A stretch of 64,000 bases of DNA from Gari tellinella (Eukaryota > Mollusca > Bivalvia > Cardiida > Psammobiidae): NCBI GenBank assembly GCA_922989275.2, contig OV277861.1:38876623-38940622 (forward strand), given 5' to 3'. The notes beneath the pieces were generated by a model. It ran no database searches and was not told where the DNA came from. It saw only the letters and a program-made list of their open reading frames with translations. The position numbers were made by a program, and so were the translations under genes. Each line of letters opens with the position of its first letter. Position 1 is the stretch's first letter. Of the stretch, positions 1 through 10,829 are shown piece by piece.

Positions 1-232
1 AAACTTTCAATGAACAATACCTGTTTGCAATAAAGATTGTTCCATTTTAGACTATTTGGGGTTGTTTTTGGTAATAAATTGCAAAATGACAAACAATGAA
101 GTCCCTGATCAGAGTGCTCCTGCAGGAGCCCTCTGATCAGGGACTTCACTGTTTGCAAAGGATAAGTGTACTCTTCACAGGTACACATTGGGTAAAGGAC
201 GCATACATGCGTCACTAGGGCTCAATGAGTTA
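1..232. repeat. Family B hairpin MITE, 5' end off window
   Basis: A near-perfect inverted repeat at about 98-160 reads GAAGTCCCTGATCAGAG, then GCTCCTGCAGGAGC, then the reverse complement and ACTGTTTGC. To its right come a short TACACTC motif and a GAGTTAA end near 232, as in the complete family-B copy at 46302-46534. The left end lies outside the window. No coding capacity. Confidence 0.7.
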
Positions 233-476
233 ACGTCTTTTCAACTGTACTCAATAGTTAACGCAATATGTATTTATAGCTCAAAGGACAGGGCACTTTA
301 GCAATTTTATGCATTTCTATTGTCCTGTATTCATCATCTACCTGTCTTAAACCAATGATCTTTTATGTATCCTCGTCAATTTAGGTTTACTAGTATTAAA
401 TCTAAATTTTAAGCGACACTATAGGTTTAAAAGGATAGGGACGATATTTAAGGTGCGCTTAGAAAATTGCTACATA

Positions 477-1395
477 CGAGGGGCATTTTTTAAGTAGTGG
501 CAACTGATCAATAACTTCAATATGATAAGTGCAAAATGCATGTGTGATATATCATTTCAAAGAGCAATTCTTTGCGGACATAATGGTGTAACGCACGGTA
601 GGATCACATTAGTCGATAAGTCATAAAATGAACGTAAATTACCCCTTCTTCGGGACACCAGAACAAAGCACATATTTTATGACGTGATAATTTTTTTAAA
701 AAGAAATTAAAAGAATTTGGTTGAAATATATACGTTTATGTCTCTTTTTTAATGTTTATATATTTCATTTGCATTGAAAGGATTATCCGTCTTAGATATA
801 TACTTCTTAAAAAACAACAGTTCTTATTTTGCTTATGAAAAAACTCGACATGTGTTTTCAAACACTATAATATTTTTCTAGATCGGTATATCTACATTTT
901 TATCTTTAAACATAAAAAATCTACTTCAATGAATTCAATTATACCCTGGTTTAATATAGAAATTGAGTTTTTTTTTTAAGTTTTTTATTTATTTTATATA
1001 TTATTATTATTTATTGTATTTATTATTTATTTAAGTTTAGTACATAATTTTTGTTTTATACAATAATGTCATTTAGAACTGTGAAGTGTGTGCATAATTG
1101 TCTGATTGTGTCAGAAAAAATTTATAAACTTATTCAAAATAATAAAGCCGCACTAATAATAATAGTATGAAATTTTGTTCAAAAAAGTACCTCAACAATA
1201 CACAAAAAAGGCCTAGTGTCCTGGAGTAGTGGCCATTTAGGTTCATATTGTGACTTATCAACTTTTTTATCTTATCGTGCGTTATACCATCGTGTCGGCT
1301 AATAATTGTTCTTTAAAATGATATATCACACATGCATTTTTCACCTATTATAAGGAAGTTATTGATCGGTTGCCACTACTTAAAAAATACCCTCG
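477..1395. mobile_element. Mariner-like MITE with about 190-bp TIRs
   Basis: The left end CGAGGGGCATTTTTTAAGTA (477) and the reverse complement of the right end (1395) match over about 190 bp with a few mismatches, and both are flanked by TA. A TA target and CGAGGG ends are typical of mariner-type elements. The centre is AT-rich (a TTATTATTTATT run near 1000) and has no transposase, so this is a non-autonomous 919-bp element. Confidence 0.8.
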
Positions 1396-2789
1396 TATAA
1401 AGCCTCTCGCAAGATACAAGTCCCTGGACGAGAAAAAAATACTGAAATTGGAAAAGTTGTAATACTCAATAACTATACCACATTGGCTAAAATATTTTTA
1501 CACAGTATTTATGATCAGTCAATGAAAAGGAGCATGCCTAAATGTCCATATATATGGGTGTACTTGTGTTGTCAGAAGCTCAAAATGTAACGAATATCGA
1601 GTGAAAATGAACTCTTCAGTAAAAAAAAATATCAAATCACTAAATGGCACGTATTTTCGGAAAACTGATACATTTCATACAAAGAACCCCTTCAATACTG
1701 GGTAGTCCTACACAGAATATCTGAGAAAACTAAGGGATAAGTCTGTAATAGTCTATCAAAAATATACAAAATCTGCCACAAGGCAGCCATTTGCATGGTC
1801 TAGGAGTTTCAACATTTAAAATCAAGTTACTCCAAATCTACAAAACCGAGTGACGATTGTTATATACGTGCAGCCAGAGAAAAGAACTAGCAATATGATT
1901 GATGGAATGTCACCTACCCTCATTACAGCAGATAGACAATATATCCGTTAAATTATATCATTACATCGTATTGTTTTCATATTCCCAGAAGGTTGACCTT
2001 TGCAATTATTCCGCATTTTCGCAGTTTGTTAACACCCACATTTTCAACTTTTATTTCCGTATATTTCTGTTGTTTGATATATCACCAACAGAATAAATGC
2101 ATTGCACACCACGTTCGATAATACATTCCTCAAATGTCACGACTTTCACCGTATTACTTCTTGCGCACTAATTTCCGGCCATTTACAGATGGCCTTTGTC
2201 CAAGAGCAAGGGAAGATGCTTTGAGAGTTTTTGTGATTAAAACTTAGTTGGTTCACCCTTTCAAGTATTCCACATCGTTCCGACTATTGTAATGTTGATT
2301 AATATTCCATTTTGCATTGTGATCTTTATTATAAAAGCTTAAATTGTTGTGCAAGCATTCTAGCTCTTGTTGCCTATATGTACAGGTATATTATTGCCCG
2401 GATGTGTTCCAAATTCGCCACTCGGTACTATGGAATCCTAGTAGGACAACAGTAGACAATTTCGTTGGACAGAGACACGCATTTCGTTTTTGTCCTTACT
2501 ATTCTTTCACGTACATATATATTCTGCTTCTGCATTTCACACATACATTAAAATAGTGTAATGGTTCATGGGTATTATTATCTACCACCTTGGTAGCCTT
2601 GCTTCAGTAGTTGTAAGTGTTTAGAAAAAAAGATTAGGGCACACATTTTTAAACATGTAATCAGAAACAGTCATATATCAGTATTTTTTATGCTCAATTT
2701 GGTTTTGTTCTAGGAGATCCTGCGTTTTACAGTAAACTACTTTCATGAAGGATTAGTCACACTACACCTAGGGTGATGAAAGTTCTGAC
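1396..2789. other. AT-rich spacer, nothing supported
   Basis: Small ORFs of 65-70 codons on the plus strand here have no recognisable motifs or splice context. I see no repeats or RNA genes that I can support. Confidence 0.5.
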
Positions 2790-3410
2790 AATATATTGTT
2801 CATTTAGATTTTGTTAAAGCTTTTGACAGCATAGTACATTTACGTTTATCGTAAAGTATCAGTATTTGGTATCAGAGGATCGGTTTTGTCAGGAATACGT
2901 GGCTTTTTTACTGGCCGTAGGCAATATATATCAGTGAAAGGAGAGTCTTCTTCATAGAAATACGTTTTAAGTTGGGTACCTCAGGGAAATGTCCTGGGAC
3001 CCATATTATTTATTTGTTTATAAATGACCTCACAGGAGTTGTGAGTAGTATTGTGAAATGTTTCGCTGGTGGTACCAAACTTTATAACAAAAACCGTAAC
3101 AGTGATATTATCCCACACGACTTAGATGCCTTACATATGGTCAATTTGTGGCAGTTGTGTTTTAATACGAAAAATTGCAGGACTATACACTATGGAAGCG
3201 ACAACCAAGATAACCAGTACACTTTGTACTTTGAAGACATTGAGTCTGCTAGTGAAAAGGTGGATTATGGGGATTTCTTATCCAGGACTTAAAAGTTAGT
3301 AGTCATATAGCTGAAAAAGATAACAAATCCAACGGTGTATTATCCTTAATAATCAGAATTTATGAGCACATTGCGAAAAGCTCTTTCATACTTTTATACA
3401 AAACACTCGT
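2790..3410 (+). pseudogene. Decayed LINE reverse transcriptase fragment
   Basis: Across frames the plus strand gives an RT palm: a DFVKAFDS-like motif near 2806-2832, then WVPQGNVLGPILF near 2968-3010, then NDL, and CFAGGTKLYNK at about 3060-3095 where a YADD box is expected. The two catalytic aspartates are replaced by glycines, and stops and frameshifts separate the motifs. The order and spacing fit a Jockey/CR1-type non-LTR RT. No endonuclease or 3' tail is visible, so this is a dead internal fragment. Confidence 0.75.
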
Positions 3411-3801
3411 CAGGTAAATATGGAAACACTATTACCATGTATTATGGTAAACAAAGTTGGACCCAGACAGCCATGTGTTATTATTCATCAGTTATAGGTC
3501 AGTTGGACATACATTACCAGTAACTTTTACATGTCATTGACCCCTGTACTAAATCTCATCAGCAAATCAGTTAAGAAAGTACACTGCCTGCTCCAAAATG
3601 TTAAGTTTACATAGAACTCAAAAGAATATATTTTGCTAACAAATGTATATGACGGGTTAATTACTTTTGTAATCGAAGAAGCTTTAATGGCATATTCATG
3701 TGTCTGTGTAATCCATTGTATGAAAATCAGATTTTGCCTATTTTTTAATGAATAATTCAGCTGAGAGGGGTCGAAAATTATAATTACAACACAGCACAAA
3801 A

Positions 3802-4345
3802 AATTACTGACTAGCACTTAAAGTGATGTTATAAATTTCAGCAGTAACCACTGTGACCTCCATTTTATGAATGCATTCCAGAATATGTCCCATCATTGAA
3901 TTTACGTAGCGTTTCGAATACGTTGCCATTCTAACAGAAGTGTGTTCTATGGGGCTCATTTCCGAGGATGAAGTAGGCCAAGGCAATACGTTAAGCTTAT
4001 TTTTAGCCAGGACTTTTGTGGTGATACGCGCCGTGTGATGCTATGCATTGTCAAGCTGGAAAATGCCAGTTCCACTATTTGCATGAATTGTATCACTGTG
4101 TTATTTAAAACATTGCTGTAACGCTGAGCATTGGCATTTCCTGGAATAATAGCCAGGTCAATTTTTAGAGTTCCCATTATCCCAACCCAGACAATAGTAT
4201 TGTCATCACCAAATATGTCACCCGAATCCAACATCTGCAAGTCGTACATTTCTACAGCGAGAGATGCGTTTTTCTGCGTGGCTGACGATAAACCGACTTT
4301 TAACCGAGACTCATCGCGCTAAAAAGAACTGTACCAATTGCCACT
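3802..4345 (-). pseudogene. Tc1-like transposase relic
   Basis: Read on the minus strand from about 4340 downward: FSDESR (first catalytic aspartate region), a DNTIVWVGIMG segment (the usual VWGGI motif), then IPGNANAQRYSNVLNN, and after a frameshift LPWPTSSSEMSPIEH, the counterpart of the family's W-PAYSPDLSPIEHVWD motif with the final glutamate. The aspartate of the usual FQ-DNA-PH motif falls at the frameshift near 4030-4060. Tc1/mariner transposases cut and paste at TA. This copy is inactive and lacks the DNA-binding N-terminus. No flanking TIRs were found. Confidence 0.8.
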
Positions 4346-5310
4346 GAGCCTGCATGTACAGTACTGTATACAGTGAAACACCTGTTCCCGCGCACGTGCA
4401 AAGTAAGGAACACGTTTTCAAGCTTAGACGCATAAAGAGACCTGGGATTTGAATAACAATTGCATAATCGTAAGCCGCAATGAAATTGTAATAATCATGT
4501 ATAAATCTTGCACATGTATTAACGCACAGCTACTTCTAAGAAGAAGATGGGCTTATAAAGGAGTAACTCCTTCCCCTAGAGCCCAATAACGATCTCAAGG
4601 CATTCTTAAGGTATAATTCAGTTAATAAAATTGATAAAAAGGATGAAAAACAATACGGTCTACATATGAATACATGTAATAATGTTTGACAGAGGCTCGT
4701 AATGCCCACCATACTTTCGGGGGGAAAAAGTAGTCCCACATGTCAAAATAGTGTTGTCCTTGAAAAATGTCAAATATTCCATGACTTCTTCTGTTGTTAT
4801 TTGAATGGATTTCGTCAGGGTTTTCTTCTCTACTACCTCATGTCAAGCATATTCTTCAATATATAAAAAGGATTTGTTGAATTTCAATACAGAAATGTTT
4901 CTTCAAATTTTGACTTAAATGTCTATATACATGTATTGTTCAAAATAAAAAATTCACCGTTTTCGTTTCAATTGTAAACTATTTCCTAAGTTTGTACATT
5001 TCAATACGAACATTTTGATATGTTATTATGCAACAATGCTCCATAAATGACCAAAATATCACCTTTTTTTCAAAAGTGCACAAAAAATACTTTACATGAA
5101 CCTAAAGCAATCAGTGGCCACTGCGTTCTTTTCGAGAGGTGAAATGACTACAGGCACTTTTAATTATACATTGTAGCTCATACATGTAACCAGGGCTGCC
5201 ATAAGTTGAAATGAAAAATCCTAAGATTACCAAATTTGCATTTTTCAAGTGCGATTTTACTAATCCTACCTTTACCCCAAATCATTTTTCTTGTTTTGTT
5301 GATATGCGAC
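4346..5310. other. Spacer without supported features
   Basis: AT-rich sequence with short unrelated ORFs on both strands. Nothing recognisable. Confidence 0.45.
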
Positions 5311-5378
5311 TACTTAAGCAGGCTATAATTAAAGCAGAATGCGCCTTAGGGCGCATTCTGCTTTACTTTCAGCCTGCT
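5311..5378. repeat. Family H hairpin core
   Basis: The arm AAGCAG...AAAGCAGAATGCGCC is followed by TTAG and the reverse complement GGCGCATTCTGCTTTA...CTGCTT. The same hairpin recurs at 22632-22702, 26941-27007 and 31800-31867, so it belongs to a repeat family and not to a gene. Confidence 0.8.
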
Positions 5379-5561
5379 TTTAGCTACCATGAACTGGGAA
5401 GAAATCCGGAGATTAACTATAAACCCTTTCCCCACCAAGTCGTTTCGAACTTTTTAATCCATTAACCCCTTAACCTTTTCCTAGACAAGTCCAGTTTCAA
5501 TTGAGTCAAGTCCATTTCTAACTATATACTTAGGGGTGTTTTCTATAGTAGATTGCAAAAT

Positions 5562-5630
5562 TACAAACAGTGTATACCCTGATCAGAGGGCTCCTGTAGG
5601 AGCCCCCTTATCTTGGTATACACTGTTTGC
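5562..5630. repeat. Family B hairpin core
   Basis: ACAAACAGTGTATACCC, then TGATCAGAGGGCTCC, then TGTA and an imperfect reverse complement ending in ACACTGTTTGC. The surrounding 5470-5686 resembles family B but has lost clear TTAA ends. Confidence 0.7.
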
Positions 5631-5688
5631 ATAGGACATGTATACTCTTTATATGTACACTGATTGTAATAGACACAAAGACGTGGTA

Positions 5689-5934
5689 CAGTTGAGAAGA
5701 CGTTATTCTTTCCCGTTTAAACGCAAACGAAACGCAAAACGTATTGCAGTAAAAATATGAAAATGTTAATTTTTAGGCAATTCTGAACGTTGATTTCTAA
5801 CCTGGATGGCAAAGAGTGTGGAGCCTAATCAGACGCCGGCTTAACAGGCGTCTGTTCTGGCTCCAAACTGTTTGCATTGGTTTAGATTTAGCGTAAACGC
5901 GTTTATTTGGGAAAGAAAAAGGTTTTCTCCACTG
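5689..5934 (+). mobile_element. Family A hairpin MITE, copy A1
   Basis: A 246-bp element between TA dinucleotides (5687 and 5935). Ends are CAGTTGAGAAGACGTTATTC and the complement of GGTTTTCTCCACTG. Plus orientation is defined as the arm with GTTTAAACGCAAACGAAACG coming first and the arm with GTAAACGCGTTTATT last. The core near 5830-5880 is GTGTGGAGCC...CAGACGCC / GGCGTCTG...GGCTCCAAACTG. No ORF. Confidence 0.85.
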
Positions 5935-5954
5935 TAGTATAGAGTCAAAGAGTT

Positions 5955-6087
5955 AACCCTTTCACCACCATGTTATCGTCTTCTTTATCACGGATATCTA
6001 CACTATTGTTTCAAACCTAATCTAGATTAATAAGGCAAAATGACTGAATACATAGCGAAATAATTGTCAAAAATATTGGGTCCTAAT
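5955..6087. repeat. Left half of a family F MITE, cut at its core
   Basis: Starts TTAACCCTTTCACCACC with TATCGTCTTC following, as in other family-F copies, and runs to GGGTCCTAATCAGAGG, where the left arm of the hairpin core should begin. It then switches directly into family A sequence, giving a chimera joined at the core. Confidence 0.6.
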
Positions 6088-6874
6088 CAGAGGCCACGTT
6101 ATTTTTTCCGTCTAAACGAAACGCAATGCATTAAAATGGAGAAAATGACTTTTTTACAATTCTGAATATTCATCTTAATCTGAGTGGCACACAGTTTGGA
6201 GCCTGATCAGACGCCGGGTTACCCGGCGCCGGCGTCTGATCTGGCTCAAAACTATTTGCAAGGGAAATAATAGATTTAGTGTAAACGCGTTTATTTATGC
6301 TTTTCGGTGGATTACCACGAAATAGCAGTGGATTATCACTTGGTAATCCACTAAAGTGGATTATCACCAATCGCTTTTATTATGAATTTTTCCCGTAGGG
6401 CTCCCCAAGAATCGAAGTCAATCGTGTCTTATCGTTAAATTCCGGCAGTCCGATTTGTCGCGAACTACACACCGGAAGAACACGAATCCGAACTCGGGAG
6501 CAACGAAGTAATTTGGATGACGTCAAATCAATACATAAGAGACGTCATCGTACGGAAAACTGTTTCGAAAATGTGTTCGATATAAAGTTGGGGCTCAACA
6601 CGGGGTAAATCATTTACTTTCGCTTTCTCAATTGTCGAACAATTTCGTTTAAAAAGTTGCTTAAAAGCATAAATAAATAGAATAATTGTATTTGTTCAGT
6701 ATAAGATCGAATTTAATCCATTTCGTGAACATCAGACTGTTATCTTTTCACTCGTGGCTACGCCACTCGTGAAAATATAAAGTCTGATGTGCACTCAATG
6801 GATTAAATTTCTATCTTATACTGAAAAAAACAATTATCCTCTATTTATTGGGGAAAATAACGTTTCCCCCACTG
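6088..6874 (+). mobile_element. Family A MITE copy A2, lacking its left tip, split by unit X
   Basis: The family A left arm (CACGTTATTTTTTCCG onward) lacks the CAGTGGAGAA tip and is fused to a family F half. The hairpin core at 6195-6252 is intact (GATCAGACGCCGGGTT...CGGCGTCTGATCTGGCTC). The right arm is interrupted after GCGTTTAT by a 549-bp insertion and resumes at TGGGGAAAATAACG, ending in CCCCCACTG before TA. Confidence 0.75.
6295..6843 (+). mobile_element. Unit X, copy 1 (unclassified 549-bp insertion)
   Basis: Begins TTATGCTTTTCGGTGGATTA and ends CAATTATCCTCTA. Flanking TTTAT occurs on both sides (6290-6294 and 6844-6848), a possible 5-bp target duplication. There are no terminal inverted repeats, but there are two internal palindromes: GGTGGATTACC/GGTAATCCACT near 6309-6370 and a long one at about 6705-6825 centred on CTCGTGGCTACGCCACTCGTG. 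A second copy with the same two ends lies reversed at 34186-34735. The family is unknown to me. Confidence 0.75.
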
Positions 6875-7340
6875 TAACGTAAATTATACTCTGGTAAAAT
6901 ATGGAGGTTGAAAGGTAAACGATGACGTTTACGATAAAGTGTGGTTTTTATGGTGATGTATATTGTAGGTCAACTTCAAATTATTTTTAGATAGAATAAC
7001 AATATTTCTATTTATTACGCATAATGTATCGCCTAAAGCATTTGGAGCACTCTAACATACAACATATTTATAGATGAGAAGACACTATTCTTTCCCAATA
7101 AACACGTTTGTTTTACATCGGTTTTTTTTCCAATTTTAAACAAGTTGGAGTCAGATCAGATCAAATGGCTGTTTTTTACATTTTTTTTGCAATGCGTTCG
7201 CGTTTCCTTTGCCCTTAAACGGAAAGAAAAACGTGTTCTTCGCTTTACACATTGCTTCTAAATTTTGTCTTTTAGAAAGCTAATATAGATAAAACCATAA
7301 GTCTTGTAGTTTCCTTTATCTTTTAGAGAACTTGAACATA
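6875..7340. other. Spacer, no supported gene
   Basis: Holds scraps resembling family A arms near 7075-7110 and 7190-7230 (TTCTTTCCCAATAAACACG; GCGTTCGCGTTTCC) but no complete element or ORF. Confidence 0.4.
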
Positions 7341-7632
7341 CAGTGTCCCCTCTCTAAAACAACTCCCTCTTTACAACGTCCCTTGCTGCAGTTCCCTAAA
7401 CAGGACAATTATGTCTAACGCTTTTACTGCTGCAATATCGTCTGCTTAATATTGTTCTGCTGTTTTTTCTAAATGACGAGTGATAAATAGTTTGAATCCA
7501 GATTAGACGTCGCGTGACGCGGCGTCTGATTTTGATGCAATCTGTTTGCAAATGTAAGCCAAGTCTTAATGTTCCTCTCCTATAAAGACTCCCTCCGAAC
7601 AACACACAATATGTGTCTCCCATTGAGTTTTG
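7341..7632 (-). mobile_element. Family C hairpin MITE, copy C1, right end lost
   Basis: Left end CAGTGTCCCCTCTCTAAAAC after TA. It contains CAATATCGTCTGCTTAA, then the core GATAAATAGTTTGAATCC, GATTAGACGTCGCG / CGCGGCGTCTGAT...CTGTTTGC (7485-7552), then ACTCCCTCCGAACAACACAC and TGTCTCCCATT. The distal GAGGGAGCACTG tip is missing. Confidence 0.7.
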
Positions 7633-8194
7633 TCGAAAATTTTGGATGCATGTTTTTGTTATAATTCACGTACTGTGGCGTTTTTTGACGGAAGTAGATG
7701 AAATAATAAGTAGATATTGGTAAATTAATCCTTTCCCGAGGGCACCACAAGAGAATATCGGCGATCGAGTCTATTTTAGCATCAATTTAAGTCGATAGTA
7801 AAGACTAGGTGTCAAATTGCCCTGTTTATCTTGTATCTATAATAGAAGTATAGCAAACAAAATTTTAAAAAATAAAAAAAAAAATTTTTTAAAAGGTGGG
7901 TGGGGTAATAGATCTAGATGTATGTGTCAAGTACCTGTAAGATTTAGTCACTCTGTAAGCATGAAAGAGGACCAAATAATTTTCATTTTATGGTTGCTTT
8001 GATAACATATGAAAGAAAAAACTTAATCTAAATTTTAGAAAATGAACTAAATAAACCGTTTCAACTCTAGCAGAATATTTTCTGAAACCTTGACACTTTA
8101 TCGTCCTGACCGTGACATTATAGCTATTTTTAAAAGTGTTATTTTATGCGATTTTATTACGGATATGCAAGGATGTGTACACGATATTCATTAT
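7633..8194. other. Spacer next to the LINE 3' end
   Basis: AT-rich with a poly-A stretch near 7857-7890. No ORF with recognisable content. Confidence 0.4.
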
Positions 8195-8226
8195 AGAACA
8201 GAACAGAACAGAACATATATTTTATT
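8195..8226 (-). repeat. LINE polyadenylation signal and TGTTC pentamer tail
   Basis: Four AGAAC units on the plus strand (8195-8214) read TGTTC repeats on the minus strand, just after an AATAAA (8226-8221). This marks the 3' terminus of the minus-strand LINE. Confidence 0.8.
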
Positions 8227-8364
8227 GACTTGTACATAGTACATCATCATATATACAACATATAATATCAGTTATATCTTACAGTATCTTCATACCATAT
8301 GTAAAGATATAATGATTGAAAAAAGTCACGTTTCTAAATAGTTTTGCAAATAGAGGATGAATAA

Positions 8365-10797
8365 TTAAGTGTTATGAGTTAAACTAAAGCGATATGAAAA
8401 TGCAGCTTTAATATATCTTGCAAGATTTAATAAAACGGCATAATCATTTGTTTGGAGCATTTCTATAAATTTTTGCATACTAGGTCTTACATAATAGTAT
8501 TTTTTAATATATTTCATTCTAAATTCAAAAAAGCATGGGCATTTAATTATAAAATGGTATTCATCTTCTATCTCAGTTCCTCCACAATATACACAGTATC
8601 TCTCCGCTCTTGGAATTCTATTTCTCCCATAACGCCCTGTCTGTATATGCAACGAGTGCGCAGACAGTCTGATTTTACAAATATAATTTCTTAGATCAAA
8701 AGGTAATATGTCTAAATAGGCTTCATAACCAAATTTCTCTTTAACATTTCTATATAACATCAACACTTCATTTTTTTCCGTATCCGAGTACCAACTTTGA
8801 TAAAAATTATCCAGCAAACGTTGTTTAAAGATTTTAATGAATATTTTTTCATTTGTTATATATTGTTGCTCCCATACATATGCGAATCCATTTTGACACA
8901 ATAGCTCCTTCAGACTAGATAACCAACTTTTTCGTCCAGGCGAACATTCTTCAAGGGATAATTTATACATAGTTTTTAAAATGATATTATCTGTATTGAC
9001 AAGTTTGAACCAATATTCAATATTCTCACATAACGAGATATATATAATGGATATCTACCCAGTTCCCCATACACACCAACATTCGAGGTACTAGTTCTTA
9101 CATTTAAAATTGCTTTACAAAATTTTAGATGTATTCTTTCTATTTCTTTTGATTTACTGTAACCCCAAATTTCTGAAGCGTAGCCTAAAATCGATCCAAC
9201 AAAGGAATCAAACAGTTGGCAAAGTAATTTTGGTTTCAACTTAAACTTTTTACATTTAATCAGCAACACGTGTAAAGCTTTTAAAGCTTTACCAACCAAG
9301 TGCTCCTGATTAAGTGCAAACGTTCCTGTATAATTAAAAACACTTCCCAAGTAATTAAAATCGTTGACTGTATCTAATAATTTACCATTTATATGGAATG
9401 TTACATCTTTTGACAACCGACCTCTTTTTCTAAACACCATTACCTTTGTTTTATCTGTGTTTACTTCTAGACTCCATTTATTACAATATGTATGTAAAAG
9501 ATTAAGACTATTTTGCAAGTTTTCCGGTGAATCGCCAAGTATAACCATGTCATCTGCAAACAATAAAAGTATCAATACAATATCATCAATTCTTAATCCT
9601 GAGTGTATGTTATCTTGTAAAAACAACTCTAGGTCCTCTAGATAGAGAGAAAACATTATCGGGGAAATTATCTCCCCTTGTCGTAATCCAACGGCATACT
9701 CGAAAAACTGTGAGTAGTCATTACATGCTCTTACGCACGATTTGACTTTATTGTACATGTTTTTTATAACCCTTAACACTTTCCCATTAATACCCTTTTG
9801 GTGTAATTTTAGCCACAACCCATTTCGATACACACTGTCGAAAGCTTTTTTGAAATCAACGAATGCACAATAAAGTCGTTTATTTTCATTCAAATACTTT
9901 TGCACAATAGTATTAAAATAAACAATGCATCTACAGTGGATTTACCCTTTCTAAAGCCAAATTGAGAATCCGATATAACGTTATTGTGTTCACAGTAATT
10001 AACAATACGCCTATTCAGAACAGACGTAAAAATCTTCGATAAACAGCTGACAAGCGTGATTCCTCGATAGTTGTTTACATCAGTTTTAATCCCCTTTTTG
10101 TGTATAGGTACGATAACCCCCTCGGTCCATTTATCTGGGAAATGACCACTGTCTAAAATTGCATTAAATATATCACATAAATGTAAGGCAAGGATATCAA
10201 TACTTTCAATAAAATATTCATTGATTAAAAAATCATTACCACCTGATTTTTCCCTTTTCAAAGAATTAACAGCTTTTATGATTTCATTAACTGTTATTTT
10301 GCTATTTAACATATCATCACTATACTCTTCTTCAACATAAGAATTGCTTTCTTCATTTTCAGCATAATCATTTCCATGCTGCTGTTGCCGATGATGATGT
10401 TGATGATCATACTGATCATCACCAACTCCATCGCCAACAGCAACATCTTCTACATTATAATCAATATCATGATGTTGTTGGTGATGATGATGTTGATGAT
10501 GATAATACTGATTACCATCTCCATCATCATCATCAGCAGCAGCAGTAGCAACATCATCAACATGAACACGAACACCATTTTCGCCATCAACGATAAAGGA
10601 AGTATCATCATTATTACCATGAGATGGATGACAACGACGGTGATGATTGTCACCATCATCATCATCACCTCCATAATTACTAGCAACAACATAAACATCA
10701 TCAGCACCACCAATCCTATCAACAACGTTAACATGATGTTGATGCCCCCTCTGCGGCTGATGATGTTGACCACGGTGACGACGATAATGACTATCAG

Positions 10798-10829
<32 letters not shown>

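Noticed and set aside
101..160. Hairpins as rho-independent terminators
   Set aside because: The setting is eukaryotic, there is no T tract, and copies recur with fixed MITE flanks.
9880..9930. Programmed frameshift in LINE ORF2
   Set aside because: All three breaks need a single missing base in A/T runs and no slippery-site plus structure is evident; error or decay is simpler.
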